Made by a program: the position numbers and the translations under genes
NCBI RefSeq assembly: GCF_001625215.2
Contig: NC_030389.2
Span: forward strand, 45,249,454 to 45,313,453
Reading direction: 5' to 3'
DNA: 64,000 bases
DNA from: Daucus carota subsp. sativus
Lineage: Eukaryota > Streptophyta > Magnoliopsida > Apiales > Apiaceae
Part shown: positions 24,069 to 34,140 of the stretch, piece by piece
Numbering within the stretch: position 1 is the stretch's first letter
Layout: every line of letters begins with the position of its first letter
The notes under the pieces: generated by a model
Told to the model about the DNA's origin: nothing
Databases searched by the model: none
What the model saw: the letters and a program-made list of their open reading frames with translations, nothing else

Positions 24069-25753
24069 TATACTTATATAAAGGAGAAGCGAGGGGCGTG
24101 TAGGTGGTGCCTCTCACGTCGGTACGTTCTATTTTTCTAGTTTTCTGAAATTTTTGGATGAAAAATATCAAAATTTTGAATTACCTTTTTTAGTTTCGAG
24201 TATATTAGTAGCAAGTTTCAGAATCTGATTTTGTTTCAGATTATTTATGGAATATAATAACTTGAAAGTTTTAATCTTATTTTGTTTCTGATTATTTAAT
24301 TATGGGAAACACTAGCACGCAAGTCTCTCTCACCTATAAATACCTTTATCGATTGTAGGTTTTTGGATCATCTAAACACAACCTCCTTTCTTTCAATACC
24401 ACAACCCTACCATCGCTCCGTTCTATTTTTCTAATTTTCTGGAATTTTTGAATGAAAAATATCAAAAATAAGAACTAACTTTTTTAGTTTGGGGTATATT
24501 AGAAGCAAGTTTCAGAATCTGATTTTGTCCTCTTTCAATACCACAACCCTGCCTCCCTCCGGTGATAGTTCTCTTGCTCGATTTCTAACTCGGTGGCGCC
24601 GTTTTTCTGCAACGATAAGTGAAGGTTGTTTATACAGCGTTAAAAAAATAAAGGTTGTTGCAAACAAAGGTAGTTATAGACCGTTATGTGGGAGTCGACA
24701 AATCCAAATACGAGAAAAGAATATAGTCTTGACATGATATTGATGGATGATATTAATAAATTAACTATTAGTGATGTATGTTATGTGGGAGTCGACAAAT
24801 CCAAACACGAGAAAAGAATATAGTCTTGACATGATATTGATAGATGATATTAATAAATTAACTATTAGTGATGTATGTTTGTGGTTTTTTTTTTATAATA
24901 TTTGTTTTGTTCATCGGACATGTTGTTGTTAATTTCTATATGATTTACTTTGTATAGAGGAAAAATTATTCATGCATAATCTGTTTGCTCCGTTCAAGCA
25001 ACTTTGAAGTGAAGGTTGTTTATACAGTATTAAAAAATAAAGGTGGTTACAAGCAAGGGTAGTTATAGACCGCTATGTGGGAGTCGACAAATCCAAACAC
25101 GGGAAAAGAATATAGTCTTGACATGATATTGGTGGATGATATCAATAAATTAACTATTAGTGATGTATGTTTGGTTGTTATTTTTTTATAATATTTGTTT
25201 TGTTCATCGAACATGTTGTTTTAAATTTTTATATGATTTACTTTGTAACAGGAAAAAATTATTCATGCATAATCTGTTTGCTCCGTTCAAGCAACTTTGA
25301 AGTGAAGGTTGTTTATACGGTATTAAAAAATAAAGGTGGTTACAAGCAAGGGTAGTTATAGACCGCTATCTCACGGATTTATGTTAGATGTTTTTGTGCA
25401 CAATCAATCCAAAAAAATTAGAGGAAGGTGACAATGTAAGAACATGATTACTTTTATAAAAAAAACACAAATAAAATTAAGATTCGTCGTGCTTTAAATT
25501 GTTAATTACGTGTATAAATTTATTTTCATTTTTTCACCATGAATTATAGTCCAATTTTGCAATTTTATATATTAGTATTGGTATTACATCAAGATTTTTA
25601 TAATATAAAATTTATTTTATCCTACAAATATTAATTTTGAAATATTAATATACATTTTATAGACAGCCACAAAATTATTTTATTATACAAATATTAATAT
25701 TGAATCATTAATATAATTTTATAGGCCGCCGCAACGCGCGGTTTCTCAACTGG
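24069..25753 (+). mobile_element. Non-autonomous Helitron-like element, copy 1
   Basis: The left end TATACTTATATAAAGGAGAA is shared with the minus-strand copy at 58958-60235, as is the following GCGAGGGGCGTGTAGGTGG. The right end has a GC-rich hairpin (CCGC-AACGC-GCGG) 12 nt before a terminal CTGG followed by T, the CTRR-type Helitron 3' end. No Rep/helicase ORF exists, so it would depend on a partner. Direct repeats fill the interior: a block at about 24124 recurs at 24418, TATGTGGGAGTCGACAAATC occurs at about 24685, 24782 and 25073, and another block at 25008 recurs at 25301. The 5' end lacks the canonical TC and its flank is G rather than A, so the exact left border is uncertain. Confidence 0.75.
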
Positions 25754-25784
25754 TTTTGGTTTTAATGAAAATGCAACTTCTTTC

Positions 25785-27282
25785 TGTTAGTATTGGTGTC
25801 CTAGAGACAATGCTATTGTGTTCTATTGTAGACATTTACGGATTATGTTATATTGATTATTGAATAAATATTTATTATGTCTTTATTTACTGCGTAATAA
25901 TAAATTGAAAGCATAATAAATGTCCTTGGAATATTATATGTAATTCTATATCTCTAAGTACGTGACTTAGAAATGAGATTATGAGAATAATATCAATATT
26001 CCTAAATGTCCCTAGTCGAGTATCATTGTTAAGGGACAATAATGATGCATTAAGACTAGTATGTTTGTTGACTGATGATCACATCTCATTGATCATAGGT
26101 ATAGTGATGCTAAAGTCAAGAACATAAGTGCATGTATCGACACATGGCACTGGAATGACCCACCGTGAGATTTTACATGTTAATAAGTGTCATTGGAAAT
26201 TCTCACTGTGATAATGATGTAATGATCCTCTGACTTGATATCATTATATTTCTATATGAGAATTAATATACTTTGGTTGCACTAAACGTTACCTTTGACC
26301 GGGTGATGATGAAATGTACATTGGGTATATTATGAATCGTATGAGAAATATGAATGATCTAGAAAGGATTTAACCCTCCTATTTTAGGAGTGATATTATT
26401 GGCCTCTTGATTGAGTGAGACTATAAAATGCATGGCCGTGCTCAAATATTGATTTGTTTAATAGTCTACTCATTGATCAAGGAAATTCGGATTAGACGAT
26501 GAAGAGGATGACACAATACATGCCTTGAGTCTGATCTATAATATAAGGTTAAAGGGGATTATATTACATTGTACATTATTCACAAAAGGTTTAATTGAAT
26601 CACCAATTATTATTATTACTTGGGTAGCAATGATGTATTACTAGATGCCGCTCATTGTTTATAATTTTATTATTGGATATTAAAATTATTGCCAACGTAA
26701 TAATAACCTAAAGGGTCACACACTTTGAACATTTAAAGGAGTTTTAATTTAAATTCTGAATTTAAATTAAATGATTAAGTTCGAAATAAATTATTTAATT
26801 GAGCCGGTCTTAATTAAGTAATTAGAATTTCGAATTTAATATTAAAACCAAAATCGGATTAGGTTTGGAGAAGCCCAAATCCGATTAGGGTTTGGCCCAT
26901 CTATCTCTCTTCCCTATCAATACATAATGATGTATTGTTTTAGGGTAAAGTGTCAAAAATCGTTTTATTAAAAACCCTAGCAGCTCCAGATCAGGAGAGG
27001 CTAGAGAGAGAGAGGGGCTGCATTCGGCTAGTACCGGCTCCGGTGATCTTTGGCGATCAGACGTTCGTGTGGACTGCTTAGAGACGCGATCCTTAGACCG
27101 AGGGCTGCGTGGTGATTGCTCGTTCCGGACCTCCATCTTTCGCTAACGTAAAGCTTCAACAAGGTATTACTTCGTATCTCCATGATCAGCCGTACTTTAT
27201 AGATGGATCCTCGGGTTAGGGTTTCGGAAAATTTTGATTTTACGTCGATTATCCGCTGTGTTTGTTGCCCCGAAACCCAACA
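25785..27282 (+). mobile_element. Solo LTR of an LTR retrotransposon
   Basis: A 1498-bp segment begins TGTTAGTATTGG and ends CCGAAACCCAACA, with the 5-bp direct repeat CTTTC immediately outside both ends (25780-25784 and 27283-27287). There is no internal domain or second LTR, so this is a recombined solo LTR. Orientation follows the TG...CA reading and the leader-like GA-rich, GC-richer region near the right end. It inserted 31 bp beyond the Helitron end. Confidence 0.85.
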
Positions 27283-27809
27283 CTTTCCACTTTCTTGGTA
27301 TAGATTTGATTGATGTTTACCTTAACAAATTTATATTTTTTTGGTTCATGATCATTTGTTTAAAAAATAAATGATTCTGTGTATAAAAATCAGCTCCGAG
27401 AATGGTTATAGAAATCGAAGAACTGTAACTAATCAATTTATCCGATGATTCATTACTCGTAAATTGAAGATTTTTAGTCAAATCGAGTGTAATTTATGAT
27501 TCGATAAAAATTAAAAATTAAATAATAATTTTTCAATAAGTCAGATATTTTTAGAACACCTACTCTGAAAATAAAAATCATGCATCCCAGCTATAAAAGA
27601 ACAGTAAAAATGGGAAAAAAGATCGTGAAAATTGGATATGGACCCGGCTTCACGACTGTCTAAAAAAATCCGACCCAACAGGCCAACAATGTATAAAAGC
27701 CATATGGTCACTGGTCCTACTACTTTTTACCACAATTTTATGATTAATGGTATCATGGTAAGGTAAGTTTTGGGCTTATATAAGTCATAGTGGAATTGGA
27801 TACACCTTG
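27283..27809. other. AT-rich spacer between solo LTR and Copia element
   Basis: I see no gene or repeat in it. Its right edge is the CCTTG copy of the Copia target duplication at 27805-27809. Confidence 0.5.
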
Positions 27810-28633
27810 TGTTGGGAGTCACAGTGAAAATCACAGCAACAATGTATAGAGCAGTTATATTATATAAACAAGTGTAGGCCAACGAAACCACAACAATATA
27901 GCATGCACGAAGATCGTATATACAATAATCAGTGACTGATAAATTACAAGAAAAGAAGAGAAAGGCGCACCTTACACCGTCGCTAGAATTAGTATACAGA
28001 ACAGCTGAGTCGCCTAGCCCTTCGATGAAGACTAGACTGTTCTTGAAGTGATTATTGCCCCACTACGCTGTGATGGGTAGTCGCAATATCGCTCCCAGGA
28101 TAAAACAGCACAGACCGAACCGCTCACAGACACGAGTACGATCAACAGCGATCAACACCTCAGTTCGCCCGAGAACAGTATGTATATGTGTATATATCGG
28201 AGTAGATGGTGAGAGTGTAAGAGAGAAGAATGAGAATGGTGTTTGTGTTTTTCCCGTGCTACAACTCAAGTGTCGAGGCTCACTATTTATAGTGAGGCCA
28301 AGGCACCAACACACCGTCCAGATTCATCTGTCCAGGTTCAATGAATCTGTATCTGTCAGACATTCTGACCAGATTCATTTGTCCAGGTTCAATGAATCTG
28401 TATCTGTCAAACATTCTGACCAGATTCATTTGTCCAGGTTCAATGAATCTGTATCTGTCAGACATTCGGACCAGATTCATTTGTCCAGATTAAATGAATC
28501 ACATTCTCATTTCAAGCTCTTTCAAGCCACTGTATTCAACTCTATTTCTCAATGGATTTCACTAAGAAAATGTCCCGGAAATTACATCAAGAACATATTA
28601 AAAAATATGCTTTAAACTTTCCATTTTCTAACA
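27810..28633 (-). repeat. 3' LTR of the Copia element
   Basis: 824 bp, TGTTAG...CCCAACA on the element strand. It contains a TATAAATA box and 51-bp tandem repeats in U3, and has the same length and apparent sequence as the LTR at 33317-34140. Confidence 0.95.
28319..28498 (-). repeat. 51-bp tandem repeats in U3 of the 3' LTR
   Basis: About 3.5 copies of a 51-bp unit that contains CAGATTCATTTGTCCAGGTT and AATGAATCTGTATCTGTCA. Because 51 is a multiple of three, it keeps a spurious ORF open. The array lies just upstream of the LTR TATA box, the usual place of U3 enhancer repeats. The same array is at 33826-34005 in the other LTR. Confidence 0.9.
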
Positions 28634-29157
28634 ATCCCCCACAAATCCATATAGATATGCATATTAGTCCTCATCATGACTTGTTTTTCAGAGTAGGTAC
28701 CCTTCCGGGTTTGAACCCTCCTAAGTCCCCTACTTCGATGGCTACCGGATATAGATGGATTGTTTCACCTTGAATCTCTATCCGTTGGGTGTAACCACAC
28801 TCCATAGACGACGACAGGTCAAAGGCTATGGTGCCGATCTACGGCTTTGAGACATTAATGGTCGTGTCTCGATCCTGTTCGTCGAATGTTTCAAGGAATA
28901 ACCCTTTCCTCTAATTGCGACCTCACAATTACATTCGCTTAGCTGGGCATCTCCAGAGATGTACTGCAACCATCTCGTCAAATGACTTGACCCCATTCAG
29001 AGTTCTAAAAACTCTTGCTATACTTGCAGTGTCAGTACCTTTTAGGTTTGCAGGGGATAGACTCAGATGCATAAGTATCTATATTGTAGTTAAAGGTACT
29101 ACCGATCCACCCTTACAGCTTGTTTACCACATTGAATACACTTTGAGGGATCTCCTC

Positions 29158-32100
29158 TCAGATGTATTGGGTTCCCGCTGTAGATGAATCATGATGGGTT
29201 ATCAGTCCCATCCCCAACCTTGACTTAAGGACAACAGCATGCTCAAGCCCTTTAGTCAGTGGATCAGCTATGTTATCTTGAGTTCCAATGAACTCAATAG
29301 CAATAGTCCGATCAGACACCAAACCCCTTATAGACTTAAGTCTAACTTGGATGTGTCTCTTTGTTTTAGCATTATACTTGACACTTCTGATCTTGTCGAT
29401 AGTTGTACGGCTATCACAATGAACAGAAATTGCCGGTAGCGGACGACTTACTACAGGTAACACAGACATGAGTCCATGTAACCATTCAGCCTCCGTACCC
29501 GTGGCATCCAATGCACACAACTCGGCCTCAAACGTAGACCGAGTTACTATAGTCTGTCTAGTCGACTTCCAGGATACTGCTCCACCCGCAAGGGTAAACA
29601 GATATCCAGTCACTCCATTGGAACCAGACTTCTTAGCTATCCAACTTGCATCACTATATCCCTCAAGCACACTCGGATATCTCCTGTAGTGCAACCCAAG
29701 ATATATGGTGCCTTTCAGATATCTAAGTACTCTATCTAGAGCATCCCAATGAGTTCTGTTTGGACAGCTTGTATATCTTGCTAACTTAGACACAGAATAT
29801 GTTATATCTGGTCTAGTACCATTAGCAAGATATTGCAAACTACCAATAATCTGAGAATATCTTAACTGAGACACAGGTACACCTGAAGCATTCTTGATAA
29901 GAGCAACTTTAGGATCATATGGTGTACTAGCAATTCTACAATTTGAATAACCATACTTCTCAAGTATAGATTTCTCTATATAATGAGATTGTGACAAGGT
30001 TATTCCCTCAGTTGACTGAGTCAACTTGAGTCCAAGAATCACATTCGCCTCACCCATGTCCTTCATTTCAAAGTGTTTTTTCAAGAAATTCTTTGTCTCG
30101 TTAATAATCTCAATATTGGTTCCAAACAGTAGTATATCATCCACATACAAGCACAACACAATATGGTCATTTCCTTTAACCTTATAGTAGACACACTTGT
30201 CATTATCATTAACTATAAAATCAAAAGTCAAAACAGTGTCATCAAACTTTTTGTGCCAGTCTCTAGGTGCTTGTTTCAAGCCGTAGATGGATTTGACTAA
30301 CTTACATACTTTGCTCTCATTGCCAGATGCAACAAATCCCTCAGGCTGATCCATATAAATCTCTTCTTCAAGATCACCATGAAGAAAAGCTGTCTTTACA
30401 TCCATTTGATGGATGATAAGACCATGTACGGAAGCCAATGCTACAAGCATTCGGATCGTTGTCAATCTTGCAACAGGAGAGTATGTATCAAAGTAGTCAA
30501 TACCTTCTCTTTGCCTAAAACCTTTAGCAACCAATCTAGCTTTATACTTATCTATTGAGCCATCTGGTTTCATCTTCCTTTTGAAGATCCACCTACATCC
30601 TATAGTAGAACACCCAGGAGGGAGGTCAACCAACTCCCATGTTCCGTTAGAAACAATAGAGTCAATTTCACTCTTCACAGCGCCTTTCCAGTGCCTAGAT
30701 TCCGAAGAATCCATGGCTTGTCGGAAAGTCAAAGGTTCGTCCTCGACATTGTAAGTGATAAAATCACTTCCAAAGTCCTTAACTACCTTTGCACGCTTGC
30801 TCCTTCTAGGTTCCTCAACTTCATTAGGAGTAGAGCTACTAGTAGGATCTGCCCCCACATTTGTCATCTTTTCCACATGATCGGGAATAGAACTAGATGT
30901 GTGAGTAGGATCAACACTAGAAGAACTTTGAGGTATACCAGTCTTCATAGGGAAGACATCCTCAAAGAATGTTGCATCACGAAACTCAACTATCGTGTTT
31001 GCCACTATACCATCTATGTCAGATTTTAATACTAAAAATCTCATAGCTGTAGTGGTTTCGAGATAGCCCAGAAAGATACAATCAACAGTTTTCGGCCCTA
31101 GTTTCTTTCTCTTGTGTTCAGGGACAAGTACCTTCGCAAGGCACCCCCACACACGAAGATACTTTAGACTAGTTTTCCTGCCTTTCCATAATTCGTAAGG
31201 TGTCTTGTCCATATGTTTCAGAGGGACTCTATTCAGAATATGGCAAGCCGTATTCAGAGCCTCCCCCCACATGTACTTGGGCAACCCCGAATTAATCAAC
31301 ATACTGTTAATCATATCTTTAAAAGTTCTGTTCTTTCGTTCTGCCACCCCATTAGACTCAGGTGTATATGGTGGAGTCACCTCATGAATTATACCATTGC
31401 TCTTGCAAAATTCATTAAAGGTGTTTCCCGTATATTCACCACCTCTATCAGATCTCAAACGTTTAAGTACTTTACCAGTTTGTGTTTCAACTTCAGTTTT
31501 AAATCTAATGAATTTTTCAAGTGCTTCATCTTTATGTTTAAGAAAATAAACATAACAATATCTACTACAATCATCTATAAAGGTAATGAAATATCTACAG
31601 TGTTCCTTAGTCAACACACCACCAAATTCACATATGTCCGAGTGCACTAAATCTAACAAGTCAGAATCCCTAACCACACTATGAAAAGGTTTCCTTGTTA
31701 GTTTAGCTGTCACACATACTTGACATTTAGTTTTCTTATCAATGGCATGCTTTGGAATCAACTCTAAGTTCATCATATTCTTTAGAGCACCAAAATTTAA
31801 ATGACCAAGCCTAGAGTGCCACAAATCGGATGATTCAATATTATTAACAGAAGGAGAAGCAATATCATTAATAAAACCGCCTAAAACAGGCTCCACATTT
31901 ATTAAAAACAAGCCGTCTGACAAGTAGCCCTTGCCAAAAAACACACCAGTCTGAGTAATAACTACTTTATTACACTTTAAAGAAAGTTCAAAGCCATTTT
32001 TAACTAAACAACTTCCACTAATAATATTTCTACGAATCTCGGGAACATGATGCACTCTAGTAAGGGATAGAACACGCCCTGAAGCAAACTTCAGGTCCAC

Positions 32101-33276
32101 GTTTCCTATTCCACGAACTTGAGCCGCACTAGCATTCCCCATCGTCACTGTCATCCCATGAGCCTGTTGATAAGATACAAACAGAGTAATATCAGCACAA
32201 ATGTGCACATTAGCTCCCGTATCAATCAACCACTCATTAGACAGATAAGTGGAAAATAGTTCAGGGTTGTACTTAACATACCCGTCATTGGTTTCAGAAG
32301 CAACAGCCTCACCAACAACCATGTTAAGCACAGGCCCATCAGTGGTTCCAAGCACAGTATTTGCTTGTGCTACCACCTCAGCTTTCTTTGCTTTCTTTAC
32401 AGGACAGTCCTTACTCCAATGACCAACCTGTCCACAAGACCAACATGGTTTGTTGGCCTTTGATTTCTTAGCCTTGCCCTTGTCAGTTTTGGGCTTAGTG
32501 TTCACCTTCTTAGCGACAGACTTTCTTTTCTGTCCCACAGTCACTACATTGACCTTCGAGCTACCAGATTCAGTTGGCATCACATGTCCCTGTTTGGACT
32601 TGTGCTGCTCTTGCACAGAGATGTCCAGCATCAGGTTAGTCCAAGTGATCTCTCCCTTCTGCCTTTTCAGGGAGAGTGCAAACTCTTCCCAAGACTTAGG
32701 GAGTTTTTCAATCACAGACATAACCAAAAACTTTTCAGGAAGGTCCATTCCGGACTCCTTCAAAGCATGCACCAACGTCTCAAACTCATGCACCTGCTCA
32801 GTCATGGATTTTGTATCCACCAGTTTGAAGTCCAGGAACTTAGCCACAGAATCCTTTTCCAACCCTTGCGAGTCAGTATTATGTGTCTGATCAAGTTTCT
32901 CCCACAAGGTCTTAGCAGTGTAGGAGTCAGATGAGTAAACATCGAACAGAGTGTTCGTTAAGGCTGCTAGAATAGCAGCCCTAGCCACCCCATCCTTTTC
33001 CTCCCACATAGCATAGGCCTTAAGGGTTTCAGCCTTTTCCTGTACCACAACTGGTTTCTCATACTGCAACACCGGCCATAGACCCTTAACCGTAAGCCAC
33101 AGTTTCATCTTTTTCTGCCAACGAGAAAAAGAAACTCCCCCACCGAATTTATCAGGAATACCTGATAAATCAATGGGCTGTGGAAAACGATACGTAGTCC
33201 AATCGATGTTACTAGTAACACCAGACCCAGAACCAGCACCACCACCAACAACAGAATCCGCAATCTCATTAACCAT
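29158..33276 (-). CDS. Copia gag-pol polyprotein, intact 1372 aa
   Basis: One open frame carries every Copia domain in the usual order. Gag (UBN2-type) comes first, with a CCHC knuckle CWSCGQVGHWSKDC near residue 278. Aspartic protease DTGA is near 351. The integrase zinc-binding region (HSRLGHLNFG...CQVC) is near 487-520 and its core acidic residues lie in HSDICEFG, RSDRGGEY and PYTPESNGVAERKNRT. Reverse transcriptase has KARLVAKGFRQ, QMDVKTAFLHGDL and the YVDDILLFG active site near 1045. RNase H begins at SDASW near 1207, and the protein ends soon after DPLTKGLEH. The ATG lies 40 bp inside the 5' LTR border. No stop or frameshift is seen, so the element may be able to move. It has no role in the neighbouring host genes except by insertion. 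Confidence 0.97.
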   Translation of the reverse strand: MVNEIADSVVGGGAGSGSGVTSNIDWTTYRFPQPIDLSGIPDKFGGGVSFSRWQKKMKLWLTVKGLWPVLQYEKPVVVQEKAETLKAYAMWEEKDGVARAAILAALTNTLFDVYSSDSYTAKTLWEKLDQTHNTDSQGLEKDSVAKFLDFKLVDTKSMTEQVHEFETLVHALKESGMDLPEKFLVMSVIEKLPKSWEEFALSLKRQKGEITWTNLMLDISVQEQHKSKQGHVMPTESGSSKVNVVTVGQKRKSVAKKVNTKPKTDKGKAKKSKANKPCWSCGQVGHWSKDCPVKKAKKAEVVAQANTVLGTTDGPVLNMVVGEAVASETNDGYVKYNPELFSTYLSNEWLIDTGANVHICADITLFVSYQQAHGMTVTMGNASAAQVRGIGNVDLKFASGRVLSLTRVHHVPEIRRNIISGSCLVKNGFELSLKCNKVVITQTGVFFGKGYLSDGLFLINVEPVLGGFINDIASPSVNNIESSDLWHSRLGHLNFGALKNMMNLELIPKHAIDKKTKCQVCVTAKLTRKPFHSVVRDSDLLDLVHSDICEFGGVLTKEHCRYFITFIDDCSRYCYVYFLKHKDEALEKFIRFKTEVETQTGKVLKRLRSDRGGEYTGNTFNEFCKSNGIIHEVTPPYTPESNGVAERKNRTFKDMINSMLINSGLPKYMWGEALNTACHILNRVPLKHMDKTPYELWKGRKTSLKYLRVWGCLAKVLVPEHKRKKLGPKTVDCIFLGYLETTTAMRFLVLKSDIDGIVANTIVEFRDATFFEDVFPMKTGIPQSSSSVDPTHTSSSIPDHVEKMTNVGADPTSSSTPNEVEEPRRSKRAKVVKDFGSDFITYNVEDEPLTFRQAMDSSESRHWKGAVKSEIDSIVSNGTWELVDLPPGCSTIGCRWIFKRKMKPDGSIDKYKARLVAKGFRQREGIDYFDTYSPVARLTTIRMLVALASVHGLIIHQMDVKTAFLHGDLEEEIYMDQPEGFVASGNESKVCKLVKSIYGLKQAPRDWHKKFDDTVLTFDFIVNDNDKCVYYKVKGNDHIVLCLYVDDILLFGTNIEIINETKNFLKKHFEMKDMGEANVILGLKLTQSTEGITLSQSHYIEKSILEKYGYSNCRIASTPYDPKVALIKNASGVPVSQLRYSQIIGSLQYLANGTRPDITYSVSKLARYTSCPNRTHWDALDRVLRYLKGTIYLGLHYRRYPSVLEGYSDASWIAKKSGSNGVTGYLFTLAGGAVSWKSTRQTIVTRSTFEAELCALDATGTEAEWLHGLMSVLPVVSRPLPAISVHCDSRTTIDKIRSVKYNAKTKRHIQVRLKSIRGLVSDRTIAIEFIGTQDNIADPLTKGLEHAVVLKSRLGMGLITHHDSSTAGTQYI

Positions 33277-33300
33277 CTTGCTTACTACACAATATAACAG

Positions 33301-33316
33301 ATAATCACTTCAAGAT
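33301..33316 (-). promoter_or_regulatory. Atypical primer-binding-site region of the Copia element
   Basis: The 16 nt next to the 5' LTR read ATCTTGAAGTGATTAT on the element strand. They do not start with TGG and do not resemble the initiator-Met tRNA complement usual in plant Copia elements. Fifteen of them (33301-33315) are perfectly complementary to a segment inside the element's own LTR (33548-33562, and 28041-28055 in the other LTR). Confidence 0.6.
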
Positions 33317-34140
33317 TGTTGGGAGTCACAGTGAAAATCACAGCAACAATGTATAGAGCAGTTATATTATATAAACAAGTGTAGGCCAACGAAACCACAA
33401 CAATATAGCATGCACGAAGATCGTATATACAATAATCAGTGACTGATAAATTACAAGAAAAGAAGAGAAAGGCGCACCTTACACCGTCGCTAGAATTAGT
33501 ATACAGAACAGCTGAGTCGCCTAGCCCTTCGATGAAGACTAGACTGTTCTTGAAGTGATTATTGCCCCACTACGCTGTGATGGGTAGTCGCAATATCGCT
33601 CCCAGGATAAAACAGCACAGACCGAACCGCTCACAGACACGAGTACGATCAACAGCGATCAACACCTCAGTTCGCCCGAGAACAGTATGTATATGTGTAT
33701 ATATCGGAGTAGATGGTGAGAGTGTAAGAGAGAAGAATGAGAATGGTGTTTGTGTTTTTCCCGTGCTACAACTCAAGTGTCGAGGCTCACTATTTATAGT
33801 GAGGCCAAGGCACCAACACACCGTCCAGATTCATCTGTCCAGGTTCAATGAATCTGTATCTGTCAGACATTCTGACCAGATTCATTTGTCCAGGTTCAAT
33901 GAATCTGTATCTGTCAAACATTCTGACCAGATTCATTTGTCCAGGTTCAATGAATCTGTATCTGTCAGACATTCGGACCAGATTCATTTGTCCAGATTAA
34001 ATGAATCACATTCTCATTTCAAGCTCTTTCAAGCCACTGTATTCAACTCTATTTCTCAATGGATTTCACTAAGAAAATGTCCCGGAAATTACATCAAGAA
34101 CATATTAAAAAATATGCTTTAAACTTTCCATTTTCTAACA
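33317..34140 (-). repeat. 5' LTR of the Copia element
   Basis: 824 bp. On the element strand the TATAAATA box (plus 33791-33798) is followed after about 200 nt of probable leader by the segment complementary to the primer site. The 51-bp repeats are at 33826-34005. Confidence 0.95.

Noticed and set aside
28319..28498. CRISPR-like regularly spaced repeats
   Set aside because: The units are contiguous 51-bp tandem repeats without unique spacers, in a plant LTR.
28055..28615. 186-aa ORF with QIHLSRFNES repeats, present twice (also 33562-34122)
   Set aside because: It lies entirely within the Copia LTRs and is kept open by the 51-bp tandem repeat; the element's coding strand is the opposite one.
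30691..32934. Plus-strand ORFs within the Copia element
   Set aside because: They are antisense shadows of the intact gag-pol frame and show no domain resemblance.
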